The notes below the pieces were generated by a model. The model saw only the letters and a program-made list of their open reading frames with translations, had not been told where the DNA came from and did no database searches. A stretch of 64,000 bases of DNA from Leishmania martiniquensis (lineage: Eukaryota > Euglenozoa > Kinetoplastea > Trypanosomatida > Trypanosomatidae). Each line of letters starts with the position of its first letter. The stretch's first letter is position 1. Position numbers and translations under genes: made by a program. The DNA is taken from the NCBI RefSeq assembly GCF_017916325.1, contig NC_090171.1:2097501-2161500 (forward strand). The letters run 5' to 3'. Positions 19,144 through 28,059 of this stretch are shown here, one piece after another.

Positions 19144-20340
19144 TCACACCTCGATAATCTCATACCCCTCCTTTAGGCGGGCATAGGCACCATCGGCAGC
19201 GTTGGCGGCGCGATCTTCCACAAACCCGACAATCCACGACGGACACCCGCCATCCATCTCCGAGAGCTCCGCGCAGAATGCCTCCGCCGCGGTGGTGCTC
19301 GGGAACGCCACGAGGAGTCCGCCGCTCGTCTCGGCCGAGTACCCTTCGAGGAGGCGGTATTTGTCATTCATCCGTTTCGACGCGGCCACGGCGGTCTTGA
19401 ACATCGGCAGCCGTTCCAGTACGAGGCAGAGCGAGTGAGGCGCATCACCGACGTCCTGAGCAGCTCCAAAGTTGTTCGCATGCCCCAAAATGCCAAATCC
19501 AGTCACATCAGTGGCCCCGTGCGAGCCGTGCTTCCGCATCAGCCGAGCCCCTTCGCGGTTCAGACGCCGCATGCTATCCGTCGCCATGTTATAGAGTTCC
19601 TCGATCTCCCCCGGAGAGATGTACCCTGCGATGGCTTCCTCGTAGAGCGGAGAGGGTCGCAGCAGCCACTGCTTGAGATTGACGGCGACCTGACACCCAA
19701 GCGGCTTCGTTAGCACCAGTATGTCTCCGGAGCGCACGAGTCCGCTGGGTCGCACCATTTCTACCTCGGAGACGACAGCCATAGCCACCCCGCCAATCAG
19801 TGGCCACGGGTTCATGACCGTCTGCCCGCCCGTCACCGTCGTCGCCGCTACACGCGCTCGTTCCGCAAAGCCCTTCATGATTTCCCGCGTCGTTACCTGA
19901 CGCTCATGCTCGTCCATGTCGGTACTAGCCGCGAGTAGCATCAGCATTGTATCACAGTCCGAGATACCCATGCTGTACAGGTCTGACAAGACATTTGCGG
20001 CCCCGATTTGACCTTGCAGGAACGGGTCCGACACGCTGGGGAAGAAGAAATCTGTGGTAGAGACGAGGAACAGTGCCTCTTCTTTGCTGTTCTTGTGGTG
20101 TAGCGGCACAATGCTGCAGTCCATCCCGACATCCTTTTGCCCAGGCGCTGTCGAGACTTCCTGCAACAGGGCCAGAAGCTTCGGCTGCGGCAGTTTGCAG
20201 CTGCACCCCTTCAGGCGTGTGTAGTCGGTGAGCTGGAACTCAGCAGGGAGGCCCAGTGAGACGGGGTCAAAGCGCGGCTTCTTCAGGTCAGTCGTCCCGT
20301 TCGTTCCTTCCATGGAGGACTGCGGCCGCTTATGGGACAT
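19144..20340 (-). CDS. SPS2: Selenophosphate synthetase (selenide, water dikinase), Cys form
   Basis: A 398-aa selenophosphate synthetase. It makes monoselenophosphate from selenide and ATP, the selenium donor for Sec-tRNA. The N-terminal catalytic segment is GCSCKLP at residues 45-51. By comparison with E. coli SelD (Cys17, Lys20) the catalytic residues are Cys46 and Lys49; human SPS2 has selenocysteine at this first position, so this is a cysteine enzyme that can be translated without selenium. The AIR-synthase-type core follows with DMDEHERQVT and GGQT, and a conserved GATDVTGFGILGH block. The 20 residues before the core contain a basic KKPR. Length fits the family. No in-frame TGA is needed anywhere. 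Confidence 0.95.
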   Translation of the reverse strand: MSHKRPQSSMEGTNGTTDLKKPRFDPVSLGLPAEFQLTDYTRLKGCSCKLPQPKLLALLQEVSTAPGQKDVGMDCSIVPLHHKNSKEEALFLVSTTDFFFPSVSDPFLQGQIGAANVLSDLYSMGISDCDTMLMLLAASTDMDEHERQVTTREIMKGFAERARVAATTVTGGQTVMNPWPLIGGVAMAVVSEVEMVRPSGLVRSGDILVLTKPLGCQVAVNLKQWLLRPSPLYEEAIAGYISPGEIEELYNMATDSMRRLNREGARLMRKHGSHGATDVTGFGILGHANNFGAAQDVGDAPHSLCLVLERLPMFKTAVAASKRMNDKYRLLEGYSAETSGGLLVAFPSTTAAEAFCAELSEMDGGCPSWIVGFVEDRAANAADGAYARLKEGYEIIEV

Positions 20341-20875
20341 GTTGGAGTGGATGCCCGTGTGTGTTTGTGTGTGGGCGGGTGCTGTTGCTTATCCAAACGT
20401 GACAACCAAGGGGTAAAGTAAAGCCTTCTTACGAAGCTAAGGCTCCCCCCTCTCTAGCAGGGTGCACGAGGGGGAGGGAGAGAAGAAGAAATGCGACGTA
20501 CGTGTGCTTGTGTGCGTGACACATGCATCGAAAGAGGCAGTCGAGAGGGCGTAAAGCCTACATGTCAAAAAAACGAAGTGCTCCTGCGTCGAGTGAACGC
20601 CCGCCGCGCATGACACTGTCCCTCTTTTTCTTTTTTGCCTTTGGCACCGCGGCCACGAGGGCACCTGCACGGTTTTTTCTCGGCACGGTGAGCTCCTCCA
20701 CACCACGACTGAGGGCGTCTTCTTTCCGTTGTGCTCTTAGGTGTCTCATTATCCCTTCCAACGCGTCTGCGGCGGTGGCCCGCTCTCACGCCGAGGCCTG
20801 CACGAGCGACACACACACGCTACAATAATCACACAGGTGTTGCCATTCAGGCCGTGGCAGCGGCGCAGCAGATCA
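20341..20875. other. Spacer between SF1 and selenophosphate synthetase
   Basis: About 535 bases. Pyrimidine stretches on the minus strand near 20455-20490 (plus strand GGGGGAGGGAGAGAAGAAG) are candidates for splice signals of the selenophosphate synthetase mRNA. Nothing else recognised. Confidence 0.5.
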
Positions 20876-21730
20876 CTACAAATCTTCGAGGAATTCGTTG
20901 AGCTCGGTATCTTCCTCCTCCTCCGGTGCCTCCTCACGTTCCCGTTTCCGGCCCTTCTCCACCCCTGTCTCGTCCCCACCAGTAGCAGAGCCACCCGCTG
21001 CTGCCGCCTTCTTGCGCTTCTCCGCCGCTGTCATCCAAGTACGCGGGTCGTAGCGACCGTCGACCTGGGCCATGCGGCGACGGTTGTTCTCGCGGAACTC
21101 GACCGCCTCCGGCTCATCGGATAGGATCCACTCGATGCGCTCGGCAGCGTTCTGCAGATCCTCTTCTGTGGTGGCAGTGATGCGCACGTGCGGGTCCTCC
21201 AGCGCCATCGCAGCTGCGTTTGGGTTTGTGTCCTTCAGCGGGTTGGTGATGCCTCGCCCTACAAGCACAATGTGACAGTTCGTCTCCTTCTCCAGCTGTT
21301 GATGCACCAAGCCACGCGGTCCAATGAGGGCGCCGTAGTCGCCCGTCTCGATTTGCTCCGCTGTGAAGTAAATGCGACGGCCGATATCCTTCGACTTGTT
21401 GGCTGCATACTCTGCCCGCTCCACGTAGGTGCGCAACAGCTTGCTGATGTCGTCCATGACGCGCAGCCGCTTTTCCATGACCACGTTTTCGGGTGTGTTG
21501 ATGCGATTGCCAGCTGCATCGTACTCCGGTTCCAGTGGGATGTTGCGGAAGTACGCAGCGCACGTGTTTGTGGCGAGCATGCGCTGCATATCATTTGCCA
21601 ACACCCGAAGTAGAAAGGCGCGCAGAAACTGTCCATCCTCGTGCATGAGGGCCTCGGAGGGGAGGTAGCTCGGGACTTGCAGGTTTGTGTAGCGCGACTC
21701 GCTCCACCGGGATGCCGTTTCCTTTGGCAT
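20876..21730 (-). CDS. SF1: Splicing factor 1 / branchpoint-binding protein (KH-QUA2)
   Basis: A 284-aa SF1/BBP homologue, which binds the intron branchpoint and contacts U2AF. The family block YDAAGNRINT (70-79) matches the segment preceding the KH domain in SF1 proteins. The KH domain (about 118-205) holds the RNA-binding loop GPRG (137-140) and the variable-loop GRG (158-160); the QUA2-like helix is RRRMAQVDGRYDP (217-229). An SRW (7-9) near the N-terminus resembles the U2AF-ligand tryptophan motif of SF1. Zinc knuckles present in human and yeast proteins are absent; the protein ends in a basic then acidic tail (KREREEAPEEEED). The start is the Met before KETASRW; upstream codons are low complexity. 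The first AG after the polypyrimidine tract is only one base before this ATG. Confidence 0.9.
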   Translation of the reverse strand: MPKETASRWSESRYTNLQVPSYLPSEALMHEDGQFLRAFLLRVLANDMQRMLATNTCAAYFRNIPLEPEYDAAGNRINTPENVVMEKRLRVMDDISKLLRTYVERAEYAANKSKDIGRRIYFTAEQIETGDYGALIGPRGLVHQQLEKETNCHIVLVGRGITNPLKDTNPNAAAMALEDPHVRITATTEEDLQNAAERIEWILSDEPEAVEFRENNRRRMAQVDGRYDPRTWMTAAEKRKKAAAAGGSATGGDETGVEKGRKREREEAPEEEEDTELNEFLEDL

Positions 21731-22178
21731 TCTCGTGGAAGCGCACAGAGAGGGAGGGGGAGGGGGGTATCGAACACAACACACACTCACCCTCCAAAAA
21801 GTAAATATATATATATATATGCGTGTATGGGTGTATATGAGTGCTATGCTTAACGACAATGTGGCCATCGGGAGAGAAGAAAGGAACATGAGAGTGGATA
21901 CGGCAGTGCGCGGCTGGGACGGTCAACGTGGAGAAAAACTGGCGGGACAGAGAAACACCGCTGCGCTTCGGAGTCTCTCGTTCTTCTCTTCGAGCAGAGA
22001 GAGAGAGCTGCACACATATGGGGCAGGGACACGATAGTTTGTCTCAGCTCCCTTGCAGCCCAAAAGTGGCCAATCGCGCTGTTCCACGTTTGCCGAATAG
22101 AATCGCCCTCGGCGAAAGCAGAATGCCACTAGGTGTTGGTGCACCAGCAGGCGCTTGCTCGACCAAAGGTCAGAGGAA
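21731..22178. other. Spacer between the TylF-like gene and SF1
   Basis: About 450 bases: a polypyrimidine tract (minus) at about 21740-21765 for SF1, a (TA)n block at about 21803-21836, and otherwise unremarkable sequence. Confidence 0.55.
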
Positions 22179-23339
22179 TCAACGGCTCACCGTTTGGTGT
22201 GCGCCATCGCAGCCATCTCTGGGCACAGAAAACCAGACGGCATTGTCGTCCACGTCGCAAACGCGCAGCGATGCAAATTCACACTTAGCCACGTACTCGT
22301 CGACAGCCTCACGACAGCCTCGCCAGTAATGGTAGTCGTCGACTTGCACCATGCGACGCGGGCAGAGACGCGCCCCCAGATCGCCGTCGCCCACCGTGCG
22401 CCGGCGCATCACTGGTACAAGCAGCTCAAGCGCCGCGCGAGTGGATGCATACCAGTCAGCATCCAGGTGCAGAAGTGCTATGCCGTCTCGTTGGATGTCA
22501 CTGCGTGACAGCAGCTGTGTTGGAATGGAATCGGCAAAGAGCCCTTCAATCAACACAAGCCGGTCCTCGACAGCAAAGTTCCATGCGAGCTGCCGCACGT
22601 GCGCCGCCGGCGAACGACACGTTCCGGTTCCCCACGGCGCCGCCGCCTCGACCCCGTTCCGTCTCGGGTTACGCTGTGAGGTAGACGATGCATCAACACC
22701 GGTGCTGGAACGACAGTCTTTTGCAGTAGGGGGAGGCATACCGGTGAAGCTATCAAGAGCGAACACGCGCCGTAGCGGAGACGCACCAGCGCCGCGTGCA
22801 GCCGCTGCCTCCGCCAGAACAACGGCCATCAGTACAGCCGACCCACCGCCAGCAGTCCCGCACTCCACAACATGCCCGACATCCCTGCTTGTGATGCCGT
22901 CATCTTCCAGTCGCGCAAGATGGTCGGTCGCCTGGAATAGGTGTAGAAGTCGAGGCCAAGTCAGCATTGTCGAGTCGAGGAGGGCGTCGAAGAGAAGGGC
23001 AAAGAGTGGGTACTGTTTTCGAACCTCTGCCGGCGGCGCGAGGAGAGGCCGTGCGGTGCCGTTAACTTCATGCAAGAGCGTGCGTGCCGTGTTGTGGTGG
23101 GGATGCAATCGCAGTTCTTCCAATAGGCTCTGCCGCGCTGCTAGAATGTCACCCTTCTCTTTGTCGAAGAGGAAGCATAGCGCCCGCGCGTAGTCGATTC
23201 CTTTCACAGTACAAGACGCTGCTTTGAGCTCATTAAGCCGAGTAAGCGCCGCTGCAACCCGACCTCGATGGATGTCGTGGAGACATTCTTCCACCACCAC
23301 GGCAGCTGCGGCACAGCAGAGCGGCGTCGTGCGCCGCAT
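22179..23339 (-). CDS. TylF/MycF-type macrocin O-methyltransferase-like protein
   Basis: A 386-aa protein whose residues 105-372 match the TylF (macrocin O-methyltransferase) family of SAM- and metal-dependent sugar O-methyltransferases. Seen motifs are VECGTAGGGSA (158-168, SAM site), ALDSFTGMP (194-202), LIEGLFADSIP (263-273), LLHLDADWYAST (289-300) and VDDYHYWRGCREAVDEY (333-349); Asp293, Asp334 and Asp335 are the likely metal ligands. The first 100 residues are helical and TPR-like, which is not part of the bacterial enzymes. The natural substrate is unknown; in bacteria relatives methylate sugars on antibiotics or surface glycans. Acquisition from bacteria is possible, but base composition resembles its neighbours, so any transfer is old. 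Confidence 0.85.
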   Translation of the reverse strand: MRRTTPLCCAAAAVVVEECLHDIHRGRVAAALTRLNELKAASCTVKGIDYARALCFLFDKEKGDILAARQSLLEELRLHPHHNTARTLLHEVNGTARPLLAPPAEVRKQYPLFALLFDALLDSTMLTWPRLLHLFQATDHLARLEDDGITSRDVGHVVECGTAGGGSAVLMAVVLAEAAAARGAGASPLRRVFALDSFTGMPPPTAKDCRSSTGVDASSTSQRNPRRNGVEAAAPWGTGTCRSPAAHVRQLAWNFAVEDRLVLIEGLFADSIPTQLLSRSDIQRDGIALLHLDADWYASTRAALELLVPVMRRRTVGDGDLGARLCPRRMVQVDDYHYWRGCREAVDEYVAKCEFASLRVCDVDDNAVWFSVPRDGCDGAHQTVSR

Positions 23340-24225
23340 CCAAGATCACTTGACGTGGCGATCGAGTGGGTGGGTAAGAGGTGCGTGTGTGTGTGTGTGT
23401 GGGTGGGGAAGCTGGATGGACACGCTGATGAAGAAGCATCGCGAGATGCGCAGACAAGACGTAGGAAGAAATGAAGAAGTAGGTGTGGCGATTACGCCAT
23501 TCGGCCACGGCAGATGCTCCATGCGATGCGTATCCAGCGGGCGAAGAAAAGGAAAAGCAAAGATGCAGGCTCGTACAGTGTTCAAGCGCTGCGGAGTAGT
23601 AGCTCAGCCGGCGCCGGCGCTCAGTACGAGGAAAAAAAGATACAGCAGGTCCTGCTCAGCTACCAAGTCGCGGGCGATGAGGTGCGTGTGTGTGCAAGAT
23701 ACGATGTGCCTATGCTCTCTCATGCAGCCACACACACACACACACAGCTCTCACACATCTTTACGAGTTTGTAACTTGGTCTGTCGCAACGGCGGCATGA
23801 ATAGCGTACATCAAATGATATGCTCGAAGGACGACGCACGCGAGCATTTAGCAGATCCCTGCCCTCACCACACAAATACACACGCCCGGAAGAACGACTA
23901 TTGGACGAGATCAAAGGGGAGGGGCTTACGGGCTTTCGAGATGCGAGTGTCGCGCAGTGGCAGCGATGCTTCCACCCACCACACCTGCTTTCTGCTTCCG
24001 CTCGACGCCGCAGCGACAGAAGCACATCCGTCCTCAGAGCAACAGCGTACAAATGCGGAGACCATAAAAACGAGCGTAATCGGAGAGGGAAAGAGAAAAA
24101 CGAAGGCAAATCTTCAGGTCCTCACGTTGGGGAGGAGGAGGGGGCGGGGCGGGTAAATGGTGAGCAGGAGGCCGTGGCACTGTTGTTGTACGCACGGCGC
24201 CTGCAGGGGGCCCCACCCATCGCGT
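23340..24225. other. Spacer between the UBX gene and the TylF-like gene
   Basis: About 0.9 kb with (GT)n at about 23382-23402, (CA)n at about 23731-23750 and GC-rich stretches near 24120-24160. No gene or RNA recognised. Confidence 0.55.
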
Positions 24226-26049
24226 CTACTTGATCAACTTCACCATGAGCGTGCAGCTCTTGCCCACGGCTAGGCTGGCAAATGTGCGCTGGTGCTCATT
24301 CCACTCGCGCTTCAGTGGGAAGGCTTGATATAGTTCGTAGCGGACAGACTGAAAGCTCGGCACAGCGGCGACAAACTCCTCGCGCAACGACGCGACGGTG
24401 TCATCTGGGGCCATATGCAGCGTGATCTTCTGCCCATTGGGAAGGCGGATGAGAACCGCAATGAGGTTGCCGACAAACATGGTGCTGGCCACGTCGGAAG
24501 TGGCATTTGTAGGTGAAGCAGATGGCTCCTGCGGCTGCTGCTCCGCCACCCCTAGACGATAAGCGGCCTCGGCAGCACTAACGTGCTTGATCGTCCCCGC
24601 AGCTGGAGGAGCCGACCCGCTGGGTGCGTTGGTTTCAGCGATTCCCATGAACGCGGCGACGCCGTCGCGCACAGAGAACAGCTGACCGCTCGCAGTCACT
24701 GCCTGTGCCGGTACCCTCTTCAAGAACTCCTTTGCGCTAAGAGGAGTATAACCGGTATTCTTTTCGTCTAGCGTGTGCACTCGAGGGGTGTTGCTTTCGA
24801 GGTGCTGCGGTGCCGCCCCAAGCCGCCGGCCGCCTTCTTTGGGGAAGAGCGGCCCTTGATTCGCTGGGGAAGCGGCTCCGCTCCCGTGCGCAGCGCCGGC
24901 GTGATCCGTTTCGCACCTTTCGCTCGTGCGATCCACCACCTCAATGGGAAAGCCGTCCGGGTACCTCTCCTTGAACTCGTACGGGTAAAAGCCCTCGATG
25001 AGGTCGTCTAGGAAGGCGTCGCACAGCGCCCAGCCATACGGGCGGAAGGGCCCTTGATTCACGCAAATGCCGTTCTTGTAGACGACAACGCGCACGATAT
25101 CGCGGTCGCGGATACCGCCCTGGTTGCCCTGCTTGACAACGCCTTTCCAGCCCACGAAGTCAGATAGAATCCGAGCATTCTTCTTGAGTAGCTCCACATC
25201 CACATCGCAAGCGGTGAGGCGACGACGTGGAGGCAGCGCAGACGAGGCGGGAGCGGGGGAGCGGATTTCCAGCGATGCGCTGGCCATCTGAGAACTGAGA
25301 GGCACGGCTCCAGGTTGTGCTGTACCCACAAATTTTGTCGGGCTCTCCTTTCCCGCCGCCGTGGCCCCACCTTCACTCTTCTTGAGGCCGCCGTTGACAA
25401 GGTCCATCTTAATAGCGCGCGACGGCGTAGGCGGCGAGCGCGACGGTGAGGCTTGGGCGCCATGGGTAACGTTTCCCGAGAGGTTGCCCGGAGACGGCGG
25501 GTGGCTCCTGGTGGCGCCAGATACTCCTCCGCGTGCAGTCTGCACCTCTCGCAGCTGCTCCTCGAGCAGTACCTTCTCGTCGTAGAGAGTTAACACCGCC
25601 GTCTCTGCTTCCTCCCGCAGCTGACGTTCTCGCTGATACTTGTCGTTGAGTTGGCGGTACTTGGCATGCAGCTCCTGCAGTTCTGCTTGATACACCTTTT
25701 GCTTGGACTCCAAGTCCTTCAGGCGTGCCGCCATGGCGGTGAGAAGACTGTCACTGTTGGCGTTGCTGCCTGCTCGCACCCGCGCGCGCAGCTGATGCAC
25801 AAAGGGCTCCTTCTCCGAGTGGGTCTCACCGGTGACGACTCCTGGGCCTGAGGGCCGATCCGCCGACGAAGGCGACGCGCGGCGTTCGCGAAGTACATCG
25901 TGAAGCAGCTCTCTCCGTGTAGCGTCGTCAAGCACGTTGGGGGAGAGCAGAAGGGGGTCTGAGAGGCCGCCGCCCTTCTTTGGTGGGCTCCGCCTGAAAA
26001 GCAGCGGCGTGCCTGAAGGCTTTGATGCGCGCCGACGGCCGCTGTCCAT
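24226..26049 (-). CDS. Coiled-coil, SEP and UBX domain protein (UBXN11-like layout)
   Basis: A 607-aa putative p97/VCP (Cdc48) cofactor. A coiled coil runs about 103-172 (LKDLESKQKVYQAELQEL and on), then a low-complexity Ser/Pro/Gly linker, a SEP domain at about 317-375 (VYKNGICVNQGPFRPY, then GFYPYEFKERYPDG), another linker, and a C-terminal UBX domain from about 525 to 607 (AVLIRLPNGQKI, TVASLREEF, YELYQAFP). The order coiled coil-SEP-UBX is that of human UBXN11 (socius) rather than p47, which starts with a UBA domain. UBX proteins deliver p97 to ubiquitin or membrane targets; the specific role here is unknown. The start is the Met right after a pyrimidine tract ending TTTTGCCAG; upstream frame is noise. 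Confidence 0.88.
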   Translation of the reverse strand: MDSGRRRASKPSGTPLLFRRSPPKKGGGLSDPLLLSPNVLDDATRRELLHDVLRERRASPSSADRPSGPGVVTGETHSEKEPFVHQLRARVRAGSNANSDSLLTAMAARLKDLESKQKVYQAELQELHAKYRQLNDKYQRERQLREEAETAVLTLYDEKVLLEEQLREVQTARGGVSGATRSHPPSPGNLSGNVTHGAQASPSRSPPTPSRAIKMDLVNGGLKKSEGGATAAGKESPTKFVGTAQPGAVPLSSQMASASLEIRSPAPASSALPPRRRLTACDVDVELLKKNARILSDFVGWKGVVKQGNQGGIRDRDIVRVVVYKNGICVNQGPFRPYGWALCDAFLDDLIEGFYPYEFKERYPDGFPIEVVDRTSERCETDHAGAAHGSGAASPANQGPLFPKEGGRRLGAAPQHLESNTPRVHTLDEKNTGYTPLSAKEFLKRVPAQAVTASGQLFSVRDGVAAFMGIAETNAPSGSAPPAAGTIKHVSAAEAAYRLGVAEQQPQEPSASPTNATSDVASTMFVGNLIAVLIRLPNGQKITLHMAPDDTVASLREEFVAAVPSFQSVRYELYQAFPLKREWNEHQRTFASLAVGKSCTLMVKLIK

Positions 26050-26793
26050 TCTACTGGCAAAACGTAAAGGAAAGCAGAAGCAATGAGGTGCGTGTGTGTG
26101 TGTGTCGGGGGGGGTAGGGAGGGAAAAGACAACAGAGAAGTGTAAGCCCGGAAGGGGAACTGCATCCCAGCGCAACAACGAACAGAAAGACGGTCCTGCC
26201 CAGGCTATCGAGCAGGATCGAACGACACAAGTGTGTGCCCACGTACCGCTTCTGTCCTTTATGGTGAGTGTTGTCGTGCCAGGGGGAGAACACAGCAGAG
26301 AGGCCGAGCAGAGAAGTGAGGAGGAGTGCATGTATGCGTACAGAAAAGGCATTCATACAGAAGAATACGAAAAAGACGCCATCATGTCAGCTCTCGACAA
26401 ACGCAAAAAAAAAGGAGGTGAGGCTGCTGCTGCATCGCGTGTGAGGTCTGCAAGAGGGTGAAGCTGCCACGGCCGGGCTGCGTTCCCTCGCTGTGTTTTT
26501 CAGGACAACGCTTCTGCTTCGGCAGCATAGCACACAGGGGCACCTCCTCTCTCTCTCGGTGTAAGTGCGTCGGAAAAGCAGGGCATCGGCGTGCAGCGTC
26601 GAGGAAGCCTCTGGACTCTCTTTTTCTTCTGCGCCCTGTGGTACGAGGGGAGACGGTCGGGGGAGGCGGCGAAGAGATAGCGAGGGCAGCCCACACCTCT
26701 GAGGCGCACATGCACGCCAGCAAAGGGAGGGGCTCCGGGAACCTGCAGACGGTTCACACGGCACCGTTGGGCCACTTCTACACCACGAAGGCG
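26050..26793. other. Spacer between the OS-9-like gene and the UBX gene
   Basis: About 740 bases: (GT)n at about 26088-26106, an A9 run near 26405, and pyrimidine tracts on the minus strand. No further gene seen. Confidence 0.5.
26051..26085 (-). promoter_or_regulatory. Splice acceptor just upstream of the UBX gene
   Basis: Minus strand reads a C/T-rich run then GCCAGTAGA directly before the ATG at 26049. AGs are at 26055-26054 and 26052-26051, giving 5' UTRs of only 4 or 1 nt. Confidence 0.55.
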
Positions 26794-28059
26794 TCAATCC
26801 ACCACCACACACGGGACCGGGTTCACCTGGAAACTGTCCAGCTCCTGCTCCCACCCGCAGACCACGTCGCTCAGCACCTCCGCATGGTACTCGCACAGCT
26901 GGCGGACCTCCGTCACCGTCCATACAGATCCCTTGCGCGTCTTGTTTGCGGAGGGGCGCGAGGGGCATCGGAATCGCACGACTGTCTTCCAGTAAGCGTC
27001 CTGCGGCCGCACTGCCGGTGGCGCCCCACGAGCACGCGTCGTGACGCCTTCCTTGTGCATCCCCGCCCCCGAAAACTGAGAAAGTGTCGTGTAGTGTACG
27101 GCGCACGGGGTTGTTGATGGGTACCAGCTCTCCCACACCAGGTACTCCGAGCTCCACCGCGGCTTTGAAAGACGCGAGTGGTACTCGCCTATCTGCTCGA
27201 AACTACCGTCAAACTGAGAGTTCTGTAAGATCGCCTGCCGGGTTGACGGACTGCGGTGCATTGTGTGCAAGAAATCGAGCACGCTAGGGTCGTTCTCTGG
27301 CCGCGTGGAGTCGCCCTCAGTGCTGCGGGGATGAGAAGGCCTCTGTAGCTGGCGCTTGAGGCGTTCATGCTGAACTCGATACACCACACCCGCAGGGCAC
27401 AGTTCGTAGTAGCGCTCCGTGCCTGTAAGTGCCTTCTCGCCGTCTCCGTAAAGACAGCGGGAAGCGTGCTCGTCCGCAACGGAGTGCCACCAAGCCTCCA
27501 GTGCAGCGGACATAGCACCTTGATGACGCGCAATGTAGCGACGCTGTTGTAAAGCCTGCTCCGTGCGGTTCTGTGGAAGCGGGAGCCGGCAGTGCAACAG
27601 GATCCGTTCCGCCTCAGCGTCTTTTCCTCGAGGCCGCTCCTTGCTCCACACCACCCACTCTCCCGAAAGGCGACAGCGAAATGGGAGAGGGGCATCGACG
27701 GCTTTCATGCCTCGATACGCCACTGCGGTGGAAAGGTGGCTGTCCAGGGCGTAGACGGGAATGGGTGCGGCCTCTTTCGCGGAGGCCGCTGCCCCTTTGG
27801 TCGCTGCCGGCGCCGCCTGCGCCACCTCTCCGTCCATTAGGCGATATCCTCTGCGAACAATGGACAAGATCGTACCGTTGGGGGCGTTGTAGAACTGATC
27901 CTGCAGAGCAAGGTTGGTGTCAAAGTCGTCCAAGAGGACGATCGCGTAGGCATCGGCGCCCGACCACGCATTCGCTACCGGTCCAAGGGCAAGCAGCAGA
28001 GGGAGAAGCACTACAACGGCACGCACTGCAACGCAGAGAAAGGGGGACGGGCCTTTCAT
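26794..28059 (-). CDS. OS-9/erlectin-like ER protein with degenerate MRH lectin domain
   Basis: A 421-aa secretory-pathway protein. Residues 1-31 form a clear signal peptide (basic MKGPSPF, long hydrophobic AVVVLLPLLLALG, cleavage after VANA). The middle and C-terminal parts fit a mannose-6-phosphate-receptor-homology (MRH) domain with an insertion: six cysteines at 202, 221, 319, 365, 389 and 401, an ERYYELC segment resembling the WxYExC of OS-9, and TEVRQLCEYHAEV resembling the last strands, with Glu384 and Tyr391 in the places of the sugar-binding Glu and Tyr. The OS-9 WW pair is replaced and the sugar-binding Arg is not evident. OS-9/Yos9 proteins deliver misfolded glycoproteins to ER-associated degradation. 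No C-terminal KDEL-like signal (it ends CVVVD). Possible N-glycosylation sites include Asn61. The start gives the signal peptide; the longer frame does not. Confidence 0.72.
   Translation of the reverse strand: MKGPSPFLCVAVRAVVVLLPLLLALGPVANAWSGADAYAIVLLDDFDTNLALQDQFYNAPNGTILSIVRRGYRLMDGEVAQAAPAATKGAAASAKEAAPIPVYALDSHLSTAVAYRGMKAVDAPLPFRCRLSGEWVVWSKERPRGKDAEAERILLHCRLPLPQNRTEQALQQRRYIARHQGAMSAALEAWWHSVADEHASRCLYGDGEKALTGTERYYELCPAGVVYRVQHERLKRQLQRPSHPRSTEGDSTRPENDPSVLDFLHTMHRSPSTRQAILQNSQFDGSFEQIGEYHSRLSKPRWSSEYLVWESWYPSTTPCAVHYTTLSQFSGAGMHKEGVTTRARGAPPAVRPQDAYWKTVVRFRCPSRPSANKTRKGSVWTVTEVRQLCEYHAEVLSDVVCGWEQELDSFQVNPVPCVVVD

Noticed and set aside
22351..23193. 280-codon plus-strand frame antisense to the TylF-like gene
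   Set aside because: Shadow frame; Arg/Ser/Ala-rich without features.
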